Shown one piece after another: positions 1 to 6,268 of a stretch of 8,875 nucleotides of DNA; positions within the stretch are counted from its first letter, which is position 1, and the number at the start of each line of letters is the position of its first letter. The stretch lies in NCBI GenBank assembly GCA_905205855.1, contig CAJLFL010000071.1, forward strand, positions 1 to 8,875, given 5' to 3'. The translations under genes and the position numbers were made by a program. The notes under the pieces are model-generated. The model saw nothing but the letters and a program-made list of their open reading frames with translations, had not been told where the DNA came from and searched no databases. This DNA comes from an uncultured Eubacteriales bacterium (GTDB lineage Bacteria; Bacillota; Clostridia; Monoglobales; Monoglobaceae).

Positions 1-740
1 CCGAAATATGCCATTTTGGTAAGCGGATATATAGGTATACTGATATTTGAATAATTTGCGGTACATACCGATAGCATAAGAATTACATTAAGCAAAACCG
101 CAGCGGCGGCGGAGGATAAAACCACTGCTGACGGTTTCACGTCAGAACGGCAGTGAAATGCAAGCGGAATAATAAATATTATATCGGCATAAAGAAACAG
201 TGAAGAAAGACCGTTTACAAATACAGCTTTCGCTCCGTTTCCGAGAATAGGGAAAAGGTAATCAAGATTTGCATACTTGAATCCGAGCAGAGCGATGGCA
301 GCCATGACGACAGCGATAAAGACTTCTGTAAGGGAATGAAGCCTGTATACCGCTTTTGCTCCGCAGGCTGCGGCAACAACAGCGCCCAGCAGAAAGAAGA
401 ATGCAATTATAATAACAGGAGTATTTGTATATGAAACTGTTTTTGCCGTTTCGGTAAATTCACGCAGGGTGTATGCAGCAGAGAATATCCAGTATACGGC
501 TGACGCAGCACGCAAAAGCTTGCCGGTCATTCCGCCGGAAAGCTTTTTCTTGTATTTGCCGAATACAAACAGCAAAATTGCAGTAATTGCAAGAAAGATT
601 ATGCCTGTGTACAAGGCGGTCAGCCAGCCGGCATTGGCGCTTATTCTTCCAAATACCGATGGATAAGAGGTAAACATTTTGTATATGCATATATTAAAGG
701 TAACACATGCCAGCTCCCATTTTCCTATAGATTTTGTCAC
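1..740 (-). CDS. gerAB: GerAB-family spore germination permease subunit (3' end outside window)
   Basis: This is the integral-membrane B subunit of a GerA-type germinant receptor in the spore inner membrane. In that family it belongs to the amino acid/polyamine permease superfamily and binds the germinant. The visible 246 residues start MTKSIGKWELACV and contain about six to seven hydrophobic segments separated by short basic loops such as GKYKKKLSG. They also show the LFPILGNG and IYPLTKM stretches typical of Spore_permease proteins (full length about 360), so roughly the last third is missing. I chose the GTG at 738-740 because it overlaps the GerAA stop codon (GTGA) and has AAAGGGG about 7 nt upstream. 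This implies translational coupling within one operon, and a GerAC lipoprotein gene would be expected beyond the left edge. The family call is firm. Which germinant it senses cannot be read from the sequence. Confidence 0.9.
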   Translation of the reverse strand, partial: MTKSIGKWELACVTFNICIYKMFTSYPSVFGRISANAGWLTALYTGIIFLAITAILLFVFGKYKKKLSGGMTGKLLRAASAVYWIFSAAYTLREFTETAKTVSYTNTPVIIIAFFFLLGAVVAAACGAKAVYRLHSLTEVFIAVVMAAIALLGFKYANLDYLFPILGNGAKAVFVNGLSSLFLYADIIFIIPLAFHCRSDVKPSAVVLSSAAAAVLLNVILMLSVCTANYSNISIPIYPLTKMAYF

Positions 741-2269
741 TTCTTTTCCCCCTTTTTGGAATTTTCAAGCCATTTTCGGCTTATGTGCGGCTGTTTCACC
801 GGATTCTTAGTGTGAAGCTCTCTCGGACGGCGTTCCTTTTTCCAGATAGGTTTTACCAGCAAGCTGCCCCATACAGATTCACCGTTCTTCGGAGCAATGG
901 GAGAAAGAAACGGTACGCCAAAGGTTTCAGATGCGGATAATGGGCCGAGTAAAATAAACAAAGCGCATATTATTCCGAGTAAACCTGCTGCTGCACCGAA
1001 AAAAATAAATATAAAACGCATAAGCGAGATTGAGCGCGAAAGGCTTACGGATGGTGTTGCAAATGAGCCGAGCCCGGCAACCGAAACTATTATAATAAGA
1101 ATCGGACTTACAATATTGGCGTCAACAGCGGCCTGACCGAGAATCAATCCGCCGATTATTCCAAGTGTCGAACCGACAGGGCTTGGCACACGGACGGATG
1201 CCTCCTTTATCAGCTCAAAAGCAAGTTCCATAAGTATCAGTTCTGCCGCAAGCGGAAAGGGGACTTTTTCACGGCTTGCCTCAATCGCGATAAGCAGGTC
1301 TGTCGGAATCATTTCATGGTGATATAGCATAACGGCAACAAATAAGCCCGGCAGCAAAAGCGATAACGCCATTCCGGCAAGTCGGATTAAACGCATAAAA
1401 TTTGCTTCGGGTACACGGACATAATTATCCTCTGATGCCTCAATAAGATCGGTTATTGTTGACGGCAGAACAAGTACAAACGGACTGCCGTGGACTATTA
1501 CAACAATTTTTCCTTCAGACAGCATTGCTGCTGCTCTGTCGGGGCGTTCGGTTTTCAATGTATGCGTCATCGGGAAAAAGGTTTTGTCCTCAATAAGCAT
1601 TTCTATATCTCCGGCAGAAAACACAAATGAGGTATCAATACCGTTCAGCCGCCGGCGCACCTCATCCACCAAACCGGAGTTTGTTACGCCCTCAAGATAA
1701 AGCATCACGCATGGGGTGTTGCTTTCGCTTCCAACCTTTATATTTTCGGCAACCAAATCCGGAGTCTTCATGATTTTTCTTATCAGAGCAAGGTTGGTCA
1801 TAACAACCTCATTAAAAGCCTCCTGAGGGCCTGACAGGCTTGCCTCCTGTATAGGCTCGCCTACGCTTCTGCCGCCCCAATCCTTTACATCTGCGGCAAA
1901 GCAGCACTCGCAGCCGTCAACAAATATAAGGCAGTTGCCGAAGGTTACTGCCTCCTCGGCTTCGGCAAAATCCTGTACGGTGGTCATAGCGCCGAAAGGT
2001 GTCATCATTTCATATACAACCCTTTCGCGCGGGGCGGAAAGGGTTTCGGGCACACCGCTTTGCAAAAGTCCGCGCATAATGTCACGGTTAATAAAGGTTG
2101 AATTGCTCATCCCGTCATAAAAACATAAAAAGCCGTCTGCACAGCCATCCTTAAAGCGAACCTTAAAATCCCTGATAATAAAATCAAAATTCAGCGGAAC
2201 ACAAAATCTTTCTGTTATATAACGGCGGCTGTCTTTAATATTTTTTGTAATTTTAGTTGTTTGCTCCAT
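737..2269 (-). CDS. gerAA: GerAA-family spore germination receptor subunit A
   Basis: This is the A subunit of a GerA-type nutrient germinant receptor, which with GerAB and GerAC sits in the spore inner membrane and triggers germination. The 510-residue protein has the standard layout. A soluble N-terminal part (about 1-290) includes the family signature SGPQEAF (146-152), followed by TNLALIRKIMKTPDL (158-172). A membrane part follows with hydrophobic segments near 295-317, 370-404 and 415-443. It includes the conserved VPSPVGSTLGIIGGLILGQ region (361-379) and ends in a very basic cytosolic tail. The start is the ATG at 2267-2269, which has AGGTGA 4 nt upstream. An in-frame TTG at 2305 would add 12 residues but has no ribosome binding site. 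The length is normal and no damage is seen. It is the first gene of the operon and overlaps gerAB by 3 nt. In Bacillus such operons use the forespore sigma factor SigG, but I could not identify a convincing SigG promoter here. Confidence 0.95.
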   Translation of the reverse strand: MEQTTKITKNIKDSRRYITERFCVPLNFDFIIRDFKVRFKDGCADGFLCFYDGMSNSTFINRDIMRGLLQSGVPETLSAPRERVVYEMMTPFGAMTTVQDFAEAEEAVTFGNCLIFVDGCECCFAADVKDWGGRSVGEPIQEASLSGPQEAFNEVVMTNLALIRKIMKTPDLVAENIKVGSESNTPCVMLYLEGVTNSGLVDEVRRRLNGIDTSFVFSAGDIEMLIEDKTFFPMTHTLKTERPDRAAAMLSEGKIVVIVHGSPFVLVLPSTITDLIEASEDNYVRVPEANFMRLIRLAGMALSLLLPGLFVAVMLYHHEMIPTDLLIAIEASREKVPFPLAAELILMELAFELIKEASVRVPSPVGSTLGIIGGLILGQAAVDANIVSPILIIIVSVAGLGSFATPSVSLSRSISLMRFIFIFFGAAAGLLGIICALFILLGPLSASETFGVPFLSPIAPKNGESVWGSLLVKPIWKKERRPRELHTKNPVKQPHISRKWLENSKKGEKK

Positions 2270-2273
2270 ATTA

Positions 2274-2279
2274 TCACCT
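2274..2279 (-). promoter_or_regulatory. Ribosome binding site deciding the gerAA start
   Basis: AGGTGA on the minus strand lies 4 nt before the ATG at 2267-2269. The longer frame beginning with TTG at 2305 has no purine-rich site in front of it, so the 510-residue version is preferred. Confidence 0.75.
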
Positions 2280-2329
2280 GCGGATATTATTGCCTGATTC
2301 CGCAATAATATACAAGGTAAAAAATTGTC

Positions 2330-2339
2330 ACAAATTTGT
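2330..2339. promoter_or_regulatory. Perfect 10-bp palindrome upstream of the agcS promoter
   Basis: ACAAATTTGT is its own reverse complement. It sits 13 bp upstream of the agcS -35 box and about 60 bp upstream of the gerAA start. A looser inverted pair surrounds it: TCACA at 2328-2332 and TGTGA at 2344-2348. The site could be an operator for either divergent gene, but the region is A+T-rich and a palindrome of this length can arise by chance. No regulator is suggested by the sequence. Confidence 0.25.
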
Positions 2340-2352
2340 AAAATGTGATGAC

Positions 2353-2381
2353 TTGCGTAATATTATTGTATATGATATAAT
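2353..2381 (+). promoter_or_regulatory. Sigma-A type promoter of the AGCS symporter gene
   Basis: The -35 box is TTGCGT (2353-2358), followed by a 17-nt spacer and a perfect -10 box TATAAT (2376-2381). Transcription should start near 2388, giving a leader of about 32 nt that ends in the strong ribosome binding site AAAGGAG (2405-2411). The leader is too short to hold a riboswitch. Confidence 0.8.
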
Positions 2382-2419
2382 TATATATCTGTTTTTTTGC
2401 AGAGAAAGGAGAGAGTTAA

Positions 2420-3823
2420 ATGGAAAAACTGAACGACATCATATTAAGTGTAAATGATGTAATATGGGGACTGCCGATGATTATTTTTATTCTTGCAGTC
2501 GGGATCTGCCTGACGGTTCGGTCGGGTGTGCTTCAGGTAAGGTATTTGCCAAAAGCGTTAAAGTTTATGGTTAAAAATGAAGAAGGCGGTCACGGAGAGG
2601 TATCAAGTTTCGGCGCGCTTTGTACGGCGTTGTCCGCAACGATAGGAACGGGTAATATTGTCGGTGTTGCTACTGCTGTCTGTGCGGGAGGTCCGGGAGC
2701 GTTATTCTGGATGGAGGTTGCTGCGTTCTTTGGTATGGCAACCAAATATGCAGAGGGCTTGCTTGCGGTTAAGTATCGTACGGTGGACGAGGACGGACAT
2801 GCACTTGGCGGACCGTTTTATTATATAGAAAAAGGTATGGGCGAAAAATGCAAATGGCTTGCAAAGCTGTTTGCGTTTTTCGGAGTATGTGCCGGAATAT
2901 TCGGTATAGGTACATTCACTCAGATAAACGGTATCACAAGTGCGGTTGAAACCTTCTTTGATCCCAATATGCAGCATACGGTATCAATCTTCGGAACACA
3001 GCAGTCGATATATGTTGTTGTTGCAAGCTTTATACTGGCAATCTGTGTTGCGCTTGTTGTTATCGGCGGTCTTAAAAGAATCGCTACGGTTACACAGGTT
3101 ATTGTTCCGTTTATGGCGATTGCATATGTTCTGTTCTGCATAGTTCTGCTTGTTATAAACTATCGTGCGATTCCGGGTGCTGTTGTTGAAATAGTTAAGG
3201 GTGCATTTAATCCCAGAGCTGTAACGGGCGGTGTAGTCGGAAGCATGATAATAGCAATGCAGAAGGGTGTTGCAAGAGGTATATTCTCAAATGAGTCCGG
3301 TCTTGGTTCTGCGCCTATTGCGGCAGCAGCGGCAAAGACAAAAAATCCTGTCCGTCAGGGTCTGGTATCTATGACAGGTACATTTATAGATACAATAATC
3401 ATCTGCACAATGACAGGACTTTCTGTTGTTATAACCGGCGCATGGAAGATAACTGAGCTGCAGGGCGTACAGGTTACAATGGAGGCATTCAAGACAGGTC
3501 TGCCTTTTGCTCCGGGAGTTTCGTCATTTGTGCTTATGATGTGCCTTGTATTCTTTGCCTTTACGACAATTCTCGGCTGGAACTACTATTCAGAGAGATG
3601 CCTTGAGTATTTGTCAAACAAGAACAGGGTTGTTATGAATGTATACAGGACACTGTTCCTGCTGGCTGTTTTGATTGCTCCGTATATGACTGTTTCGGTC
3701 ATCTGGAATATTGCGGATGTATGCAACGGACTTATGGCATTCCCAAACCTTATAGCACTTGCTGTGCTGAACGGTGTGGTAATAAAAGAAACCAAAAAGT
3801 ACATAAAATCAGATTTACTGTAA
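2420..3823 (+). CDS. Sodium:alanine/glycine symporter, AGCS family
   Basis: This is an inner-membrane secondary transporter of the alanine/glycine:cation symporter family (TC 2.A.25), which takes up alanine or glycine, and in some members glutamine, with Na+ or H+. The 467 residues match the usual length of about 450-480 and contain around ten hydrophobic segments. Family signatures are clear: LSATIGTGNIVGVATA (71-86) followed by GGPGALFWMEVAAFFGM (90-106) and TKYAEGLLAVKYR (108-120); GGPFYYI (130-136); and GIFSNESGLGSAPIAAAAA (287-305). The ATG at 2420 is set by AAAGGAG 8 nt upstream. The gene is alone: it has its own promoter, a terminator beyond the stop, and genes facing away on either side. 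It is divergent from the gerA operon. Whether it carries alanine, glycine or glutamine cannot be decided from sequence alone, so I give no gene symbol. Confidence 0.95.
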   Translation: MEKLNDIILSVNDVIWGLPMIIFILAVGICLTVRSGVLQVRYLPKALKFMVKNEEGGHGEVSSFGALCTALSATIGTGNIVGVATAVCAGGPGALFWMEVAAFFGMATKYAEGLLAVKYRTVDEDGHALGGPFYYIEKGMGEKCKWLAKLFAFFGVCAGIFGIGTFTQINGITSAVETFFDPNMQHTVSIFGTQQSIYVVVASFILAICVALVVIGGLKRIATVTQVIVPFMAIAYVLFCIVLLVINYRAIPGAVVEIVKGAFNPRAVTGGVVGSMIIAMQKGVARGIFSNESGLGSAPIAAAAAKTKNPVRQGLVSMTGTFIDTIIICTMTGLSVVITGAWKITELQGVQVTMEAFKTGLPFAPGVSSFVLMMCLVFFAFTTILGWNYYSERCLEYLSNKNRVVMNVYRTLFLLAVLIAPYMTVSVIWNIADVCNGLMAFPNLIALAVLNGVVIKETKKYIKSDLL

Positions 3824-3847
3824 AAAGCGGCAGCCGAAAGCTGCTGC
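3821..3847 (-). terminator. Distal rho-independent terminator for tmcAL, overlapping the agcS stop
   Basis: Arms GCGGCAGC (3827-3834) and GCTGCTGC (3840-3847) pair over 8 positions, with one G-U, around the loop CGAAA. On the minus strand the hairpin is followed by TTTTTA, which includes the complement of the agcS TAA. On the plus strand no T-run follows. It therefore works best as a second, backup terminator for transcripts coming from tmcAL. Confidence 0.6.
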
Positions 3848-3852
3848 ACGGC

Positions 3853-3905
3853 AAAAAATTAAAGGGCGGTCCTGCGTGGCCGCCCTTTGCGTTTATAATT
3901 TTTCA
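3853..3905. terminator. Bidirectional rho-independent terminator between agcS and tmcAL
   Basis: A perfect 9-bp stem, AAAGGGCGG (3861-3869) with CCGCCCTTT (3880-3888), can be extended by an inner CC/GG pair past a bulged base. On the minus strand the stem runs into AATTTTTT (3853-3860 complement), a good U-tract for tmcAL. On the plus strand it runs into the weaker GCGTTTATAATTTTT, serving agcS. The two genes converge here. Confidence 0.8.
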
Positions 3906-3925
3906 ATCACTGCAATGTCTGCTTT

Positions 3926-5059
3926 TTAGTGTCTGAATATATCATATATCCTGTCCAGTATAAGCTCGCGTTTCCAAAGCTCCAGCGCTTTGGAATTGTC
4001 TTTTATTTGTCTGCCGTTTTTCGCAAGCGGCAGTGCGGCTGTGCTTCGTGCACTGCTGAGAATTTCTCTGCCTCTTTCATTAAAATCAAGAATTCTGATA
4101 TACTGCGGCGTAAGCGCAGAGTCTGCCTTTGTGATACCGAGATAGCTGCAAAGTATAATTCTGCGTATTCTGCTGTAAGCGTATCTTTTTGATTTAACGC
4201 CTGCAATTATTCCGTCAAGCGTATCGGCTTCAAAAGCCGCGCGCAGGATTGCGTTTTCCAGTCCCTCTGAAACATCCGGTGCCTGTGAAAGCTTATCCGC
4301 GGAGGTCATGCAAAGAGCCGCAGCAAGAGAACACTCCATGTCTGCAATGAAGCTCGGTTTAACGCCGGAGTAAATATCTGCGGCAAATTCCGGGACAAAT
4401 TTCGAAATATCTTCTCCGCAAAGGATTCGCCGCCGTATCTCTGAGGCAGAGGCAAAGCCGTTGTTTGAACCGCCGGCGTCATGGTTTACGCCCTTTCGGG
4501 CAATGGCATATGGTTTTATCGTACTGCCTGACCGTATTAAGGCTTTGCAGTATTCCACCGCAAGAATATTATTGGGAGTGCTGAGAATTTCCGCAGATGC
4601 GCCGCCGATTATCTCTTTTACGGCGTTTGACCTTGCGGCGGCAAAGGATAAGCCGCGGTCAAGCTCGCGGCGCAGCGCAAGCTTAAAGTCGGAGTCCTCA
4701 TATGCAAGTACATTTGCAATATTCATAAGTAAATCAGTTTCCGGACATTCTGCGCCGAAGAACAAATAATCGACGCAGCCAAGCGCGTTAAGCGTTCCGA
4801 CCGCGTTTGCGGCATATCGTTCGGCTGACTGAAGCGTCAGCACCGCCGGCAGCTCCAAAACCAAATCAATGCCGCCGCAGAGCGCGGCTTTTGCACGTAT
4901 CTGCTTTGGATATACTGCCACATCACCGCGCTGAACATAATTTCCGCTCATCATTCCGATAACGGCATCACAGTCAAGCCTTTTCTTTGCCTCGGACAGC
5001 TGGTGGAGGTGTCCGCTGTGAAAAGGATTGTATTCGCATATGACCGCAGCGGTTTTCAT
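3926..5059 (-). CDS. tmcAL: tRNA(Met) cytidine acetate ligase TmcAL (YlbM/UPF0348 family)
   Basis: The family makes N4-acetylcytidine at wobble position 34 of elongator tRNA-Met. It activates free acetate with ATP to acetyl-adenylate and transfers it to the tRNA in the cytoplasm, so it does not need acetyl-CoA. The 377-residue protein begins MKTAAVICEYNPFHSGH. HSGH (14-17) is the HxGH nucleotidylyltransferase motif, followed by MSGNYVQRGD (37-46), LVLELP (66-71) and FFGAE (100-104). TPNNILAVEY (161-170) and GFASASEIRRRI (201-212) are further conserved blocks of the family. Length is slightly below the usual 390-410. The ATG at 5059 has GGGAG about 10 nt upstream. It is divergent from pta-ackA, an arrangement that places an acetate user beside the acetate-producing pathway. 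Older annotations call this family a hypothetical nucleotidyltransferase (DUF795). Confidence 0.93.
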   Translation of the reverse strand: MKTAAVICEYNPFHSGHLHQLSEAKKRLDCDAVIGMMSGNYVQRGDVAVYPKQIRAKAALCGGIDLVLELPAVLTLQSAERYAANAVGTLNALGCVDYLFFGAECPETDLLMNIANVLAYEDSDFKLALRRELDRGLSFAAARSNAVKEIIGGASAEILSTPNNILAVEYCKALIRSGSTIKPYAIARKGVNHDAGGSNNGFASASEIRRRILCGEDISKFVPEFAADIYSGVKPSFIADMECSLAAALCMTSADKLSQAPDVSEGLENAILRAAFEADTLDGIIAGVKSKRYAYSRIRRIILCSYLGITKADSALTPQYIRILDFNERGREILSSARSTAALPLAKNGRQIKDNSKALELWKRELILDRIYDIFRH

Positions 5060-5082
5060 CGGCTTTCACTCCCTTTTTTACT

Positions 5083-5134
5083 GCAAATTTGTCAAAATTT
5101 CTTCTTTATTCTATAAGTATATCACAAAATTTGC
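5083..5134. repeat. Inverted repeat over the tmcAL promoter region
   Basis: GCAAATTT (5083-5090) and its inverse AAATTTGC (5127-5134) flank the likely tmcAL -10 box, one arm lying in the -35/-10 spacer and the other in the leader. AAAATTT also recurs directly at 5094-5100, 5126-5132 and 5154-5160. The region is very A+T-rich, so this may be compositional. If real, it could be an operator for tmcAL. Confidence 0.25.
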
Positions 5135-5143
5135 ATTTCACAA
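5116..5143 (-). promoter_or_regulatory. Probable sigma-A promoter of tmcAL
   Basis: Reading the minus strand, -35 TTGTGA (complement of 5138-5143) is followed by a 16-nt spacer ending in TGA and the -10 box TATACT (complement of 5116-5121). The TG just upstream of TATACT makes an extended -10. The leader to the ATG would be about 50 nt. Confidence 0.55.
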
Positions 5144-5163
5144 CAAAAAAATTAAAATTTTTC

Positions 5164-5192
5164 TTGTGTTCTAAAAAATATAGGTGTATAAT
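5164..5192 (+). promoter_or_regulatory. Sigma-A promoter of the pta-ackA operon
   Basis: The -35 box TTGTGT (5164-5169), a 17-nt spacer and a perfect -10 box TATAAT (5187-5192) predict a start near 5199 and a leader of about 49 nt. The leader ends in GAGAGG (5233-5238), 9 nt before the pta ATG. It lies back-to-back with the tmcAL promoter, with about 20 bp between the two -35 boxes. Confidence 0.8.
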
Positions 5193-5247
5193 ATTATGGT
5201 ATTTTAAGAAAATGATTTCAAATTCACATAAAGAGAGGTAATTATCA

Positions 5248-6255
5248 ATGTCAAGTTTTATGGACAAAATCAAGGCAATTGCAGCAGCGGACAAAAAGAC
5301 TGTTGTTCTTGCCGAGGGTGAGGAGCTCAGAACCGTTCAGGCTGCGGCGGCAGTTTTGAAGGAGGGCTTTGCCGACATTATTCTTTTGGGAAACGAAGCT
5401 AAGATAAAAGAGCTTGCGGCAGGTCTGGATATTTCCGGTGCAAAAATTATTGATCCGGCAAACAGTGAGTTTACCGCTGATTTTGCAAATAAATTGTATG
5501 AGCTTAGAAAGAAAAAGGGCATGACAGAGGAGCAGGCTGCCGAAACTATCTTGAATACGCTTTACTTTGGCTGTATGCTTGTAAAGACAGGTATGGCTGA
5601 CGGTATGGTTGCCGGTGCGGTTAATTCTTCGGCAAATGTTTTACGCAGTGCGCTGCAGATAATAAAGACGGCTCCGGATACAAAAGTTGTATCTGCGTTC
5701 TTCCTGATGATTGTCCCCAATTGTGAGTATGGCGAGGAGGGTACATTCGTATTTTCCGATTGTGGTCTTAATGAGTATCCGACAGAGGAGGCACTTGCAC
5801 AGATTGCTGTTTCCTCAGCGGCTTCATTCAAATCTCTGGTAGGCAAAGAGCCTAAGGTTGCAATGCTCTCGTATTCTTCGTACGGCAGTGCAAAATCAGA
5901 GCATGTTGAAAAGGTACATAACGCAGTGCAGATAGCCAAAGAACTTGCGCCTGATGTAAAAATTGACGGAGAGCTTCAGCTTGATGCCGCTATAGTTCCG
6001 GCAATCAATGCGGCAAAGGCCCCGGGCAGTCCGATAGAGGGCAAGGCAAACGTTCTTATCTTCCCTAATCTTGATGCAGGCAACATAGGATATAAGCTGG
6101 TTCAGCGTCTTGCAAAGGCAGCGGCTTACGGTCCGCTGACTCAGGGAATTGCAAAGCCGGTAAATGATTTGTCACGCGGCTGCAGTTTTGAGGATATAGT
6201 CGGAGTTATTGCAATTACCTGCGTTCAGGCACAGCAACAGCAGCAGAACAATTAG
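5248..6255 (+). CDS. pta: Phosphate acetyltransferase
   Basis: This cytoplasmic enzyme catalyses acetyl-CoA + phosphate <=> acetyl phosphate + CoA, the first step of acetate formation with substrate-level ATP synthesis. The 335 residues form the short, single-domain class (about 330 residues, unlike the 714-residue E. coli enzyme). Conserved blocks are KTGMADGMVAGAVNSSANVLR (113-133), DGELQLDAA (240-248) and KPVNDLSRGCS (303-313). S309, R310 and D316 fall at the same numbers as residues described as important in the Methanosarcina thermophila enzyme. The ATG at 5248 follows GAGAGG by 9 nt. The protein ends in a short glutamine-rich tail, QAQQQQQNN, that is not part of the catalytic core. ackA begins 13 nt after the stop, so the two form one operon from the promoter at 5164-5192. 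Phosphate butyryltransferase is the main alternative, but the ackA partner and the motifs favour Pta. Confidence 0.95.
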   Translation: MSSFMDKIKAIAAADKKTVVLAEGEELRTVQAAAAVLKEGFADIILLGNEAKIKELAAGLDISGAKIIDPANSEFTADFANKLYELRKKKGMTEEQAAETILNTLYFGCMLVKTGMADGMVAGAVNSSANVLRSALQIIKTAPDTKVVSAFFLMIVPNCEYGEEGTFVFSDCGLNEYPTEEALAQIAVSSAASFKSLVGKEPKVAMLSYSSYGSAKSEHVEKVHNAVQIAKELAPDVKIDGELQLDAAIVPAINAAKAPGSPIEGKANVLIFPNLDAGNIGYKLVQRLAKAAAYGPLTQGIAKPVNDLSRGCSFEDIVGVIAITCVQAQQQQQNN

Positions 6256-6260
6256 GGAGG
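6255..6260 (+). promoter_or_regulatory. Ribosome binding site deciding the ackA start
   Basis: GGGAGG starts on the last base of the pta stop codon and lies 8 nt before the ATG at 6269. The open frame extends upstream to 6209 inside pta, but that start has no such site and would add 20 non-homologous residues. Confidence 0.8.
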
Positions 6261-6268
6261 ATTATATA

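Noticed and set aside
2270..2305. Longer gerAA reading frame from TTG at 2305
   Set aside because: No ribosome binding site precedes the TTG, whereas AGGTGA sits directly before the ATG at 2269.
2270..2330. Possible SigG promoter for the ger operon on the minus strand (TGTATA, 17 nt, AATAATA)
   Set aside because: The boxes partly match the SigG consensus, but the -10 lies so close to the ATG that the transcript would start at or inside the ribosome binding site. Another -10-like TATATTA further upstream has no fitting -35.
5085..5100. CodY-like box (AATTTGTCAAAATT)
   Set aside because: It is one base shorter than the 15-bp CodY consensus and lacks the central CWG; in such A+T-rich DNA it is likely chance.
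5116..5160. Rex-type redox operator (TTGTGA...TCACAA) near the pta/tmcAL promoters
   Set aside because: TTGTGA-like elements occur only as direct copies on the minus strand, without the correctly spaced opposite half-site, so it does not match a Rex palindrome.
6209..6268. Longer ackA reading frame beginning inside pta
   Set aside because: The added residues are an out-of-frame read of the pta 3' end; GGGAGG and the canonical MKILVINAGSS N-terminus fix the start at 6269.
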